Shown piece after piece: positions 42,774 through 52,339 of a DNA stretch of 64,000 bases (positions are counted from its first letter, which is position 1; every line of letters begins with the position of its first letter). This DNA is from Poriferisodalis sp022821985 (GTDB taxonomy: Bacteria > Actinomycetota > Acidimicrobiia > Acidimicrobiales > Poriferisodalaceae). The notes below the pieces were generated by a model. That model was not told where the DNA came from. It made no database searches and saw only the letters and a program-made list of their open reading frames with translations. The translations under genes were made by a program, and so were the position numbers. Where the stretch lies: contig NZ_OZ244781.1 of NCBI RefSeq assembly GCF_965219595.1, positions 682,001 to 746,000 on the forward strand. The letters are read 5' to 3'.

Positions 42774-44255
42774 ATGAAAAAGCACCGCACCAGATCAACC
42801 CGCCTACGCACATCTCGACTGCTGGCAGTCGTGCTTGCCTTCGGGCTCATCGTTGCTGCCTGCGCCAGTGACGACGACGGCGATGACGCCGAGGAGGCAC
42901 CCGCCGCAACCGAGGCGATGGCCGACGAGTCGATGGATGAGTCCATGGATGAGTCCATGGACGACGACATGGATGAGTCCATGGACGACGAGTCGATGGA
43001 CGACTCGATGGATGACTCCATGGACGACGGCATGATGGACCTGTCTGGCACCAAGGTGACGGTGTTCGGCCCTGAGTCGAGCGAGGAAGAGGCCGGCGCC
43101 ATGCAAGACGCCTTGGACGTCTTCGCTGCGGCAACCGGCATCGAGATCGTCTACACCGGCGCCCGCGACTTCTCCGACCAGATCAACGCCCAGGCCGTCG
43201 GCGGCAACCCGCCGGACATTGCGGTGTTCCCGCAGCCTGGCAAGGTCGGCGACTTCGCAGCCGAGAACTGGATCCTGGCCGTACCCGACGAGGTGCAAGC
43301 TGCGATCGGCGCCCAGTGGCCCGCCGGCACGCTCGACACTGTCACGTTCGGCGGCACGCTGTACGGCGTTCCCAACAAGACCGACCTCAAGTCGATCGTC
43401 TGGTACAACACCTCGATCTTCGAGAGCGGCGGCTACGCCATTCCGCAGTCGCTGGAAGAGCTGCAAGGCCTGATGGTCCAGATGCTCGGCGACGGCGTCA
43501 CGCCTTGGTGCGTCGGCATCGAATCGGGCCCCGCCACCGGCTGGACGTTCACCGACTGGATGGAAGACCTGGTCTTGCGCATCCATGACGAGAACATCTA
43601 CGACCAGTGGGTCGCGGGCGATGTGAAGTTCGCCGATCCGCGCATCGTCCTCGTGGCGCAGCAAGTGCTCGACATCTGGAACACCCCGGGGATGGTGTAC
43701 GCCTCAGGCGGCTCCATCGCTGCCACGCCGTTCGGCGACAACGGCGAGCCGCTCGTCGCGGGCGACTGCGCCATGCACCGCCAGGCGTCGTTCTACGCAG
43801 CGTTCCTGCCTGAAGGCACGAGCGTCGGTCCGGGCCAAGAGGTCGATGTGTTCTACTTCCCCGCACTCGGCGTCAAGGGCAACCGGCCGGTGCTGACCGC
43901 TGGCACCTACGTCTCGGCATTCCGCAACGCACCCGAGGTGTGGGCCGTGATGGCGTACATGGGCAGTTCCGAGTACGCGGAAGTCCGCCAGGCTGCACAG
44001 GCGGCCCGCAAGGGCGGCGGCCAGTCCGGCTTCCTGTCGGCGAACCTCGACCAGGACCTCAGCGTCTACAACGACCTCGAGCGGTCGTTCGTCGAGATCC
44101 TGCAGACGGCCAGCCCGGCCCGCTTTGACGGGTCCGACCTGATGCCTGCCGCTGTCGGCGCCGGCACCTTCTGGACGGAGGGCACCAGCGCCGTCAACGG
44201 CGACAAGTCCATTGCCGAGGCGTTCGCAGCGATCGACGCTTCCTGGCCGCAGTAA
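42774..44255 (+). CDS. Carbohydrate ABC transporter substrate-binding lipoprotein
   Basis: 493 residues from ATG 42774, with GGGAGG upstream. The signal ends LLAVVLAFGLIVAAC, lipobox Cys at residue 30, followed by an acidic linker of repeated (D/E)SMD units up to about residue 88. The mature protein is family 1 solute-binding: VTVFGPESSEEEAGAMQDAL, AVGGNPPDIAVFPQPG, and YGVPNKTDLKSIVWYN near residue 200, the hinge region of maltose/alpha-glucoside binding proteins. It heads an operon with two permeases. The linker would hold the domain away from the membrane; its Met/Asp content is unusual. Confidence 0.92.
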   Translation: MKKHRTRSTRLRTSRLLAVVLAFGLIVAACASDDDGDDAEEAPAATEAMADESMDESMDESMDDDMDESMDDESMDDSMDDSMDDGMMDLSGTKVTVFGPESSEEEAGAMQDALDVFAAATGIEIVYTGARDFSDQINAQAVGGNPPDIAVFPQPGKVGDFAAENWILAVPDEVQAAIGAQWPAGTLDTVTFGGTLYGVPNKTDLKSIVWYNTSIFESGGYAIPQSLEELQGLMVQMLGDGVTPWCVGIESGPATGWTFTDWMEDLVLRIHDENIYDQWVAGDVKFADPRIVLVAQQVLDIWNTPGMVYASGGSIAATPFGDNGEPLVAGDCAMHRQASFYAAFLPEGTSVGPGQEVDVFYFPALGVKGNRPVLTAGTYVSAFRNAPEVWAVMAYMGSSEYAEVRQAAQAARKGGGQSGFLSANLDQDLSVYNDLERSFVEILQTASPARFDGSDLMPAAVGAGTFWTEGTSAVNGDKSIAEAFAAIDASWPQ

Positions 44256-44283
44256 CCGGCCTGAGTAGAAGACACTCGTGAAC

Positions 44284-44314
44284 GGAGGCCGGTCCAGCGT
44301 GCTGGGCCGGCCTC
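44284..44314 (+). terminator. Hairpin after the binding-protein gene
   Basis: GGAGGCCGG and CCGGCCTCC form a nine-base stem just beyond the binding-protein stop, followed by TTCGCGT. It may attenuate rather than stop transcription into the permeases, keeping binding protein in excess. Confidence 0.6.
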
Positions 44315-44404
44315 CTTCGCGTCTGGGCATCCCATGAATCCCGCCGGCGTGGTGACGCGCCTCGCAGTCATCGAGTGTGATTGCGCGCCTGCAAGACTGC
44401 GACA

Positions 44405-45964
44405 ATGGGCGCGCTAGGCGGTGCGCTGATCGGCGTGGTCATCGCCATCGGCGCCAGCACTGCTCTGTTCTTCGGAGCGAACTGGCTCTTCGACCTGGCG
44501 GTTGATCGCTGGCGCACGTTTCTTTCAACCTCTGGCGCACTCGTCGGTGCGCTGATCGGCGCAGTCATCGCCGGCAATGACGTTGCTGGTGGGCCACTGT
44601 GGCTCTGGGCGGCGGTGTGCGCGGTCGTCGGTGCTGCCGCCGGCATTGCGGCCAGCCTGCTGGGCACGCCGTCGAAGTCCAGCCGGACCCGCCTGTCCGA
44701 ACGCGGGCGTCTCGTCACCTTCCTCGGGCCGTCGCTGCTGTTCGCAGCGCTGGGGCTGGTGATCCCGCTGCTCAGATCGATCTATCTCTCGCTGCTCGAC
44801 TCGCGGGCCGCCGAATGGGTGGGGCTCGCCAACTACGGCGAGATACTCACCAACCCCAACAGCCTCGACCTGAGCGGCTGGACCGAGATCTTCACCAGCC
44901 GTCTCTTCTACGCCGCCCTTGTGCTCATCGCCGTCGGTCTGGGGATCGGCATGGCAGTGGGCCGCCGCCGCGGCCGCACCATGGAGGCCCTGCCCGGCTC
45001 GATCGGCCCGATCGCCATCGGGCTGTTCGTGCTCTCGTTCGCCGTGTTCACCACACTGCGGGGCACTGTCATCAACAACCTGTGGTGGGTGGTGGTGGTG
45101 ACGGGGCTGTCCACGGCACTCGGGCTGGCTGCGGCGGTGCTCGCTGACGGGGTGCGCGGAGAATCGGTGGCCAAGAGCCTCATCTTCCTGCCCATGGCGA
45201 TCTCGTTCGTGGGCGCCGGGATCATCTGGCGCTTTATGTACATCGCCCGGCCGCCCCAGAAACCGCAGACAGGGTTCCTCAACGCCATCTGGGTCTGGCT
45301 GGGCAGCCTGCGGCCGCGCACCAGCGGCGCGTGGGTGGCTGTCCTGGTCCTGGCCCTCGTCACTGTGCTGCTGGCGGGCCTGTGCGCGTTCGGGGTGAGG
45401 CGGCGGCAGACCGCGTTCGCCATCGGCGCCGCAGTCACCGCCATACCGGTGCTGTGGCTGATCTACCGGTTCCTGGGGCCCGGGCTGGGCGGTTCGGTGC
45501 CCGGCCCGAATGGCGAGCACATCGCAGGCACCATCCTGTTCCTGCAGGAGGCGCCGTTCAACAACGTGTGGCTCATGGTGGTGCTCATCTGGATCCAGAC
45601 GGGCTTCGCCATGGTGATCCTGTCGGCAGCCATCAAGGCAGTGCCCTCTGAACTGATCGAAGCAGCGCGGGTGGACGGGGCCACCGAACGGCAGACGTTC
45701 TGGAACGTCATCATCCCCACGATCATCCCCACCATCACGGTGGTGGCCACCACGCTGATCGTGCTGGTGATGAAGGTGTACGACATCGTGAAGGTGATGA
45801 CCGCCGGCAACTTCGGCACGCAGGTCATCGCGAACGAGATGTGGCAGAAGGCGTTCACCGAGCTCAACTTCGGCTTGGGCTCCGCGCTGGCCGTCGTGCT
45901 GTTCCTGGCCGTCGTGCCGGCCATGGCGTTCAACATCCGGCGCACGCAGCGAGCAGACGCATGA
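44405..45964 (+). CDS. Sugar ABC transporter permease (MalF/UgpA-like)
   Basis: 519 residues from ATG 44405, longer than usual because of two extra hydrophobic hairpins at the N-terminus (about residues 1-85) and a mid-protein insertion of more membrane segments around residues 185-365. RGRLVTFLGPSLLFAALGLVIPLLRSIYLSLLD is a typical MalF-type first core helix. The EAA loop that contacts the ATPase is EAARVDGATERQTFWNVIIP near residue 420. The stop overlaps the next permease (ATGA). Together with the downstream permease it forms the membrane channel for the sugar delivered by the binding protein. Confidence 0.9.
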   Translation: MGALGGALIGVVIAIGASTALFFGANWLFDLAVDRWRTFLSTSGALVGALIGAVIAGNDVAGGPLWLWAAVCAVVGAAAGIAASLLGTPSKSSRTRLSERGRLVTFLGPSLLFAALGLVIPLLRSIYLSLLDSRAAEWVGLANYGEILTNPNSLDLSGWTEIFTSRLFYAALVLIAVGLGIGMAVGRRRGRTMEALPGSIGPIAIGLFVLSFAVFTTLRGTVINNLWWVVVVTGLSTALGLAAAVLADGVRGESVAKSLIFLPMAISFVGAGIIWRFMYIARPPQKPQTGFLNAIWVWLGSLRPRTSGAWVAVLVLALVTVLLAGLCAFGVRRRQTAFAIGAAVTAIPVLWLIYRFLGPGLGGSVPGPNGEHIAGTILFLQEAPFNNVWLMVVLIWIQTGFAMVILSAAIKAVPSELIEAARVDGATERQTFWNVIIPTIIPTITVVATTLIVLVMKVYDIVKVMTAGNFGTQVIANEMWQKAFTELNFGLGSALAVVLFLAVVPAMAFNIRRTQRADA

Positions 45965-46953
45965 GCACGGTCACCGCTTCGAGCCCCGGCCCGGCTGCTG
46001 GAGGCGGCCGCGGCGCAGGCGGCGCCATCGAACGGGTCGACCGCACCGGCAAGCTGATCTACGGCTTCCTGCGCCGCATCCCGACATGGGTGCTGTGGCT
46101 GATGGTGATCGTATGGAGCATCCCGGCGAGCAGCCTGTTCCTGAACTCGTTCCGCACCCGTGACGCGCAGCGCAACAGCGGCTGGTGGGAGTCGTTCAAC
46201 GAGGGCGGGTGGACGCTCGCCAACTATTCCGAGGTGCTGGGCACCGAGCAGACCGGCGGGTTGGCGCGGGCACTGGTGAACTCGTTCGCCATCGCCATTC
46301 CGGCCACGGTGATCCCGGTCGCGATCGCCGCCATGGCGGCCTATGCCTTCGCTTGGATCAAGTTCCGGGGCCGGGAGTGGCTGTTCATCGTGTTCGTGTC
46401 GCTGCTGGCACTGCCGAACCAGGTGGCACTGCTGCCGCTGCTGCAGCTCTACGCCGGCGGGGCGCACTGGACCATTCCCGGCACCGAATTCACGCTGACG
46501 CTGTTCCCAGATTTCGACCTCGCCGGCAGCGCCACCGCGGTGTGGCTGACGCACACCGCGTTCGCCCTGCCGTTCGCCGTGTTCCTGCTGCACAACTACA
46601 TCGCGTCGCTGCCCGGCGAGCTGTTCGAGGCCGCCCGCATCGACGGTGCCGATCACGTCACGATCTTCTGGCGGCTCGTGGTGCCGCTGTCGGTGCCTGC
46701 GCTGGCAGCGTTCACGATCTTCCAGTTCCTGTGGACGTGGAACGACTACCTCGTGGCCATCACCATGATCGGCTCGAACGGCGAGGCATGGCCCGCCACC
46801 ATCCGCATCGCCTCGCTGGCGGGCGAGTTCGGCTTGCGCGAGCACGTGCTGTCTGCGGGCGCGTTCGTGCAGGCAGGCGTGCCGCTGATCGTGTTCTTCG
46901 CCCTGCAGCGGTTCTTCGTGCGCGGGCTGCTGGCCGGCTCGGTGAAGTCTTGA
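45961..46953 (+). CDS. Sugar ABC transporter permease (MalG/UgpE-like)
   Basis: 330 residues; ATG overlaps the previous stop. Six membrane segments begin at about residue 43. The EAA motif FEAARIDGADHVTIFWRLVVPL near residue 222 identifies a binding-protein-dependent permease; NSFRTRDAQ and ALVNSFAIAIPATVIPV are typical of MalG/UgpE. It pairs with the preceding permease. The likely ATPase (50284-51444) is encoded further on, on the other strand. The next gene begins at or just after the stop, so the operon continues. Confidence 0.93.
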   Translation: MSTVTASSPGPAAGGGRGAGGAIERVDRTGKLIYGFLRRIPTWVLWLMVIVWSIPASSLFLNSFRTRDAQRNSGWWESFNEGGWTLANYSEVLGTEQTGGLARALVNSFAIAIPATVIPVAIAAMAAYAFAWIKFRGREWLFIVFVSLLALPNQVALLPLLQLYAGGAHWTIPGTEFTLTLFPDFDLAGSATAVWLTHTAFALPFAVFLLHNYIASLPGELFEAARIDGADHVTIFWRLVVPLSVPALAAFTIFQFLWTWNDYLVAITMIGSNGEAWPATIRIASLAGEFGLREHVLSAGAFVQAGVPLIVFFALQRFFVRGLLAGSVKS

Positions 46954-46976
46954 GCGCAGGGAGCGCTGGGAACTTG

Positions 46977-47891
46977 GTGCGCGCGGGCGCGCGACGGCTC
47001 GGGCCGGGCGGCGTCGAGATCGGCCCGCTGGCGCTGGGCCTCTGGCGCTTCACCGGCACCGATGTCGGCCAGAACGCCGCGCTCGTCGAGGCCGGGCTCG
47101 AGCTCGGCATGAACTTGGTGGACACCGCCGACGTGTACGGCTTGGACTGGGGCGGCACGGGCTTCGGTGCCTGTGAGGAGAACCTGGGTGCGGTGCTGCG
47201 GGCCCGGCCCGAGCTGCGCGATCGCATGGTGCTCGCCACCAAGGGCGGCATCGTGCCGCCGGTGCCGTACGACTCGGGCGCGGCCGCCATGCGGTCGGCG
47301 TGCGAGGCCTCGCTGGCCCGGCTCGGCACCGACCGCATCGACCTGTACCAGGTGCACCGGCCCGACATGTTCACCCACCCAGCCGAGGTGGCCGACACGC
47401 TCGACGGGCTGGTTGCCGACGGGCTCGTGGGCACCGTGGGGGTGTCGAACTACACGCCGGCGCAGACCCGGGCGCTGGCGGCTCACCTGGACGCACCGCT
47501 GGTGAGCACCCAGCCCGAGTACTCGGCGGCCTGCCTGGACGCGCTGCGAGACGGCACGCTCGACCTGTGCTCGGAGATGGGCATGGTGCCGCTGGCCTGG
47601 AGTCCGCTCGCAGGCGGGCGACTCATGGCACAGAGCCCGCCGGCCGGCGACGACAGCGGGGTGCGGCCGGAACTGCTGGCCACGCTGGACCGGCTGGCCG
47701 AACGGGAGGGCGTCGACCGCGCCGCGGCGTGCGTGGCCTTCGTGCTCGCCCACCCCACCGCGCCGGTGGCCATTGTCGGCACGCAACAGCCTGAGCGCCT
47801 CGAATCGCTGCGGGCAGCGCTCGGCGTGCAGCTCGACCGCAACGACGTGTACGACATTGTCGAAGCCTCCGAAGGTCAGCCATTGCCGTGA
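46977..47891 (+). CDS. Aldo/keto reductase
   Basis: 304 residues from GTG 46977; an in-frame TTG at 46950 would overlap the permease stop as TTGA and is an alternative. The AKR barrel opens RRLGPGGVEIGPLALGLWRF. Catalytic tetrad: Asp and Tyr in NLVDTADVYG near residues 45-50, Lys in LATKGG near 87 and His in LYQVHRPD near 127. VSNYTPAQ and QPEYSA, and PVAIVGTQQPERLE near the end, are NADPH-binding elements. It probably interconverts a sugar carbonyl and alcohol. It lies in the transporter operon before a Gfo/Idh/MocA dehydrogenase; the pair may process the imported sugar. The stop overlaps the next start (GTGA). Confidence 0.9.
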   Translation: MRAGARRLGPGGVEIGPLALGLWRFTGTDVGQNAALVEAGLELGMNLVDTADVYGLDWGGTGFGACEENLGAVLRARPELRDRMVLATKGGIVPPVPYDSGAAAMRSACEASLARLGTDRIDLYQVHRPDMFTHPAEVADTLDGLVADGLVGTVGVSNYTPAQTRALAAHLDAPLVSTQPEYSAACLDALRDGTLDLCSEMGMVPLAWSPLAGGRLMAQSPPAGDDSGVRPELLATLDRLAEREGVDRAAACVAFVLAHPTAPVAIVGTQQPERLESLRAALGVQLDRNDVYDIVEASEGQPLP

Positions 47892-49060
47892 GCGACGGCA
47901 CCCAAGAGGCTGAGACGGAAGGCGAAGCCGTGGCCGGAGCGGCCGGTGAGCCGATTCGCTTCGGCGTGATCGGCACCGGCATGATGGGCCTCGAGCACGT
48001 CGCCAACCTCGTAGCGCTCGACGGCGCTGAGGTCGCGGCGCTGTGCGACAACTGGGAATCATCGCTCAAGGCGGCCCAGCACGAACTGGCCTGCAGCGGG
48101 CTCGACCCCGTCCCCAGCTTCGGCAGCCACGACGCACTGCTCGATGCGGGGCTCTGCGACGCAGTGGTGGTGGCAACGCCGAACCACCTGCACACCGACA
48201 TCGTTCTCGACGTGGCGGACGCCGGTGTGCCCCAACTGGTCGAGAAACCGCTGGCCACCACGCTCGACGACTGCCGCCGCATCATCGACGGCGTCGAGGC
48301 GCTCGGGCCCGATGCACCGCTGGTGTGGGTGGGCCTGGAGTACCGCTACATGGCGCCGGTGGCTGCGTTGATCGAGCAGGCTCACGCCGGCGCCGTGGGC
48401 CGCATTGCGATGGTGGCGATCCGCGAGCACCGCTTCCCCTTCCAGCCGAAGGTGCGCGACTGGAACCGGTTCAATCGCAACACCGGCGGGACCTTGGTGG
48501 AGAAGTGCTGCCACTTCTTCGACCTCATGCGATTCATCGTCCGCGACGAGCCGGTCCGTGTGATGGCGTCGGGCGCGCAGGATCTGAACCATCTCGACGA
48601 GACCTACGACGGCGAGACGCCCGACATCCTGGACAACGCCTTCGTGATCGTCGACTTCGCCTCGGGCGCGAGGGCGTTGCTGGACCTATGCATGTTCGCC
48701 GACGCCACGCGGAACCAGGAAGAGCTGTCGGTGGTGGGCGAGCGCGGCAAGCTCGAGGCGCTGATCCCCGACGACGTGCTGCGGGTGGGCTTGCGGGGCC
48801 GCGACGGGATCGGCAACGTCACCGAGCACCCGGTCGCCAGCGCCGCGCCGGTGACCGGTCTTCACCACGGATCGTCGTACATCGAGCTAGAGCGCTTCCG
48901 TGACGCAGTGCTCACGTCGAGCCCGGCGGAGTGCACGCTGGTCGATGGGCTGTGGTCAGTGGCCATCGGCCGGGCCGCCCACGTCTCGATTGACGAGGGC
49001 CGACCAGTGCAGATGAGCGAGCTGCTCACCCCTGCCGAACTCGCCGGGCTGGGCCAATGA
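47888..49060 (+). CDS. Gfo/Idh/MocA family oxidoreductase
   Basis: 390 residues from GTG 47888, overlapping the AKR stop by four bases. After ~20 divergent residues, IRFGVIGTGMMGLEHVANLV is the dinucleotide-binding motif. LVEKPLATTLDDC carries the EKP signature, whose Lys is catalytic, and GGTLVEKCCHFFDLMRFI contains the family's conserved His. Substrates are sugars, inositols or pseudo-sugars with NAD(P). It belongs to the sugar operon and likely oxidises the imported sugar or its derivative at one carbon. The exact substrate cannot be determined. Confidence 0.92.
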   Translation: MSDGTQEAETEGEAVAGAAGEPIRFGVIGTGMMGLEHVANLVALDGAEVAALCDNWESSLKAAQHELACSGLDPVPSFGSHDALLDAGLCDAVVVATPNHLHTDIVLDVADAGVPQLVEKPLATTLDDCRRIIDGVEALGPDAPLVWVGLEYRYMAPVAALIEQAHAGAVGRIAMVAIREHRFPFQPKVRDWNRFNRNTGGTLVEKCCHFFDLMRFIVRDEPVRVMASGAQDLNHLDETYDGETPDILDNAFVIVDFASGARALLDLCMFADATRNQEELSVVGERGKLEALIPDDVLRVGLRGRDGIGNVTEHPVASAAPVTGLHHGSSYIELERFRDAVLTSSPAECTLVDGLWSVAIGRAAHVSIDEGRPVQMSELLTPAELAGLGQ

Positions 49061-49091
49061 GCACCGCGGCCCAGCTCGCGGAGCCGCGGCC

Positions 49092-50162
49092 ATGAGTACA
49101 GCCGCGCCGGAGATTGCGTGGTTCTCGGCGCTGTGCGACGACGACTACGAGTTCCTCGGCGTGCCAGACCCGAGCCTGGCCAGCTCGTGGGACCACTGCG
49201 CAGACATCGTCACCACCGCCGAGCGCAACGGATTCGACAACGTGCTACTGCCCTCGGGATACACGCTGGGAATCGACGCCACAGCGTTCGCCGCGGGCAT
49301 TTCCACCCGCACCAGTCGCATCAACCTGCTGCTGGCCGTGCGCATGGGCGAACTCTGGCCGCCGCAGTTAGCGCGCCAGCTCGCCACGATCGACCAGATG
49401 GCAGGCGGGCGGCTCACCATCAACATCATCTCCAGCGACCTGCCCGGCGCCCCGCTGCCGTCGGCGCCTCGCTACCAGCGCACCCGCGAGTACATGGAGG
49501 TGCTGCGTACCCTGCTCAACGGCCAGCCGGTCGACTTCGACGGCGAGTTCGTCTCGGTGCAGCTCGATCCCCCACGCGTCGGCACCGTGAAGGGCCAGTG
49601 CCCGCCCTTCTACTTCGGCGGCTTCTCCGACGACGCCAAGCACACCGCCGCGCTCGCGGCCGACGTGTTCCTCACCTGGCCCGATACCGTCGCAGGCGTT
49701 GCGGCAACCGTCACCGAAATGCGAGACCGGGCCGCGGCAGTAGGTCGCGAACTCAAGTTCGGCCTGCGAGCGCACATGATCGTGCGCCCCACAACCGCAG
49801 AAGCCATGGATGCCACCCACCGCCTGGTCAGCCAGCTCGACGACGACACCGGGGCCACAATCCGAGCCCGAGCACTCGACTCGGCCTCAGTAGGCGTACA
49901 ACGCCAAGCCCAACTACGCGAAGGCGCCGACAAAGACGGCTTCGCCGAAGAAGGCCTCTGGACCGGAATCGGTCGAGCCCGAAGCGGAGCCGGCGCAGCA
50001 ATAGTCGGCAACCCCGACGAGGTGGCGGCCAAGCTCCACGCCTACCAAGAAGCAGGCATAGACGCCTTCATCCTCTCCGGCTATCCCCACCTAGCCGAAT
50101 GCAACCGCTTCGGCCAACTAGTCCTGCAATCCATCCCCCACCAAAAGCTCTGGAACCCCTGA
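49092..50162 (+). CDS. LLM-class flavin-dependent oxidoreductase (SsuD-like)
   Basis: 356 residues from ATG 49092. The luciferase-like barrel shows FDNVLLPSGYTLGIDATAFAAGISTRTSRINLLLAV, LARQLATIDQMAGGRLTINIISSD and PPFYFGGFSDDA, the pattern of alkanesulfonate monooxygenases and relatives using FMNH2 or F420. AVRMG(E) in place of the SsuD AVRPG is a small difference. It is the last gene of the sugar operon, 31 bases after the oxidoreductase, which hints at a sulfonated or otherwise oxidised sugar substrate (for example sulfoquinovose-type catabolism uses an SsuD-like enzyme), but this is inference only. Confidence 0.88.
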   Translation: MSTAAPEIAWFSALCDDDYEFLGVPDPSLASSWDHCADIVTTAERNGFDNVLLPSGYTLGIDATAFAAGISTRTSRINLLLAVRMGELWPPQLARQLATIDQMAGGRLTINIISSDLPGAPLPSAPRYQRTREYMEVLRTLLNGQPVDFDGEFVSVQLDPPRVGTVKGQCPPFYFGGFSDDAKHTAALAADVFLTWPDTVAGVAATVTEMRDRAAAVGRELKFGLRAHMIVRPTTAEAMDATHRLVSQLDDDTGATIRARALDSASVGVQRQAQLREGADKDGFAEEGLWTGIGRARSGAGAAIVGNPDEVAAKLHAYQEAGIDAFILSGYPHLAECNRFGQLVLQSIPHQKLWNP

Positions 50163-50197
50163 TCCCTCAACCGCGGATGGCACAGATGCCATAGCTG

Positions 50198-50269
50198 CGG
50201 AGGCGGCAGGAGACTCGGCGACGTTGCGACCGGCTGGATCGCTGGTCGCCGAGGGTTCTGCCGCCTCCG
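50198..50269. terminator. Large interrupted hairpin between convergent genes
   Basis: CGGAGGCGGCAG (50198-50209) pairs with CTGCCGCCTCCG (50258-50269), and inside it CTCGGCGAC (50214-50222) pairs with GTCGCCGAG (50245-50253). It lies between the LLM gene and the convergent ATPase gene and probably acts as a bidirectional terminator. Confidence 0.6.
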
Positions 50270-50283
50270 TAGCGGGCCCACGA

Positions 50284-51444
<1,161 letters not shown>

Positions 51445-51488
51445 GAGACCCCCCATTTCAGGCGCACAGACCTGCGTGGCCGAGACTA

Positions 51489-51508
51489 GTCCGCAAGCGA
51501 TTACGGAC
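51489..51508. promoter_or_regulatory. Probable LacI-family operator in the ATPase/aldolase divergent region
   Basis: GTCCGCAAGCGATTACGGAC is a near-palindrome sharing the GCAAGCG-type core with the site at 42714-42727. It sits midway in the 101-base region between divergent genes, where one bound repressor could control both. Confidence 0.6.
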
Positions 51509-51545
51509 GTATCCGGTGCACCCCGGGCGTGGCAGAATTCGCGAA

Positions 51546-52307
51546 GTGACTGCTTGCGACCCTGCCACCGAGACCGCCGAGCCGTTCGAGGCCGACCCGC
51601 ACGCCGAGCGCTCCCGCCTGCTGGCCGACCTAGCCCAGGCATACCGCCTGTTCGGAACGCTCCGTTGGGGCGAGCTGGGCGACGGCCACATCACCTGCCG
51701 CGACCCGCTGCAGCCGGACCACATGTGGCTGCTGCGGTACGGCGTGCCGTTCGAACGAGCGACGGTCGACGACCTCGTGCTGCTGGCGCCCGACGGCACC
51801 GCCACCGACCAGCAAGGCAGGCCGGCAACCATCAACAACGCCGCCTACCACATACATCACCCCATCCACGAGGCGCGGCCCGACATCCGTGCCGCCGCAC
51901 ATACCCACACCCAGTGGGGCACGCCGTTCTCGGCTGAACGGCGGATGATCGAACCCATCAACCAGGAGGCGACCTGCTTCTTCGAAGACCACGCACTCTT
52001 CGACGACGGGGAAGTGCAGGTCCTCTCCACCGACGGCGGCAAGCGCATCGCCGCTGCCCTCGGCGACTGCCGCACCGTCATCCTGGCCAACCACGGGCTG
52101 CTCACGGTGGGGGCGAGCCCGGCCGACGCGGTGGGCTGGTTCGTGCTGGCCGAACGCGTGGCTGAGGTGCAGATGAAGGCCGCCCGCGGCATCCCGATCT
52201 CCGCCGAGGACGCACGCATCGCGCAGCGCAACCTCACTGAGGGAGACTTCGGCTGGATCCTGTTCGGCTGGGCGGCCCGCCGTCACCTGCCCCACGAGTT
52301 CGCCTAA
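51546..52307 (+). CDS. Class II aldolase/adducin family protein
   Basis: 253 residues from GTG 51546. RWGELGDGHITCRDP, then HPIHEARPDIRAAAHTHTQWGTPFSA with the zinc-binding His-x-His near residue 126, and VILANHGLLTVGAS with a third His near 187, follow the fuculose-phosphate aldolase/adducin fold. Members are aldolases, epimerases or decarboxylases of sugar phosphates. The active-site acid expected near residue 70-80 is not obvious, so the reaction is uncertain. It is followed by glpD after 32 bases and preceded by a LacI-type operator, so it probably belongs to the sugar regulon; an aldolase giving dihydroxyacetone phosphate would fit. Confidence 0.82.
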   Translation: MTACDPATETAEPFEADPHAERSRLLADLAQAYRLFGTLRWGELGDGHITCRDPLQPDHMWLLRYGVPFERATVDDLVLLAPDGTATDQQGRPATINNAAYHIHHPIHEARPDIRAAAHTHTQWGTPFSAERRMIEPINQEATCFFEDHALFDDGEVQVLSTDGGKRIAAALGDCRTVILANHGLLTVGASPADAVGWFVLAERVAEVQMKAARGIPISAEDARIAQRNLTEGDFGWILFGWAARRHLPHEFA

Positions 52308-52339
52308 GCAGGGCGGGCACTTCGCAGAGCGGCTGAACA

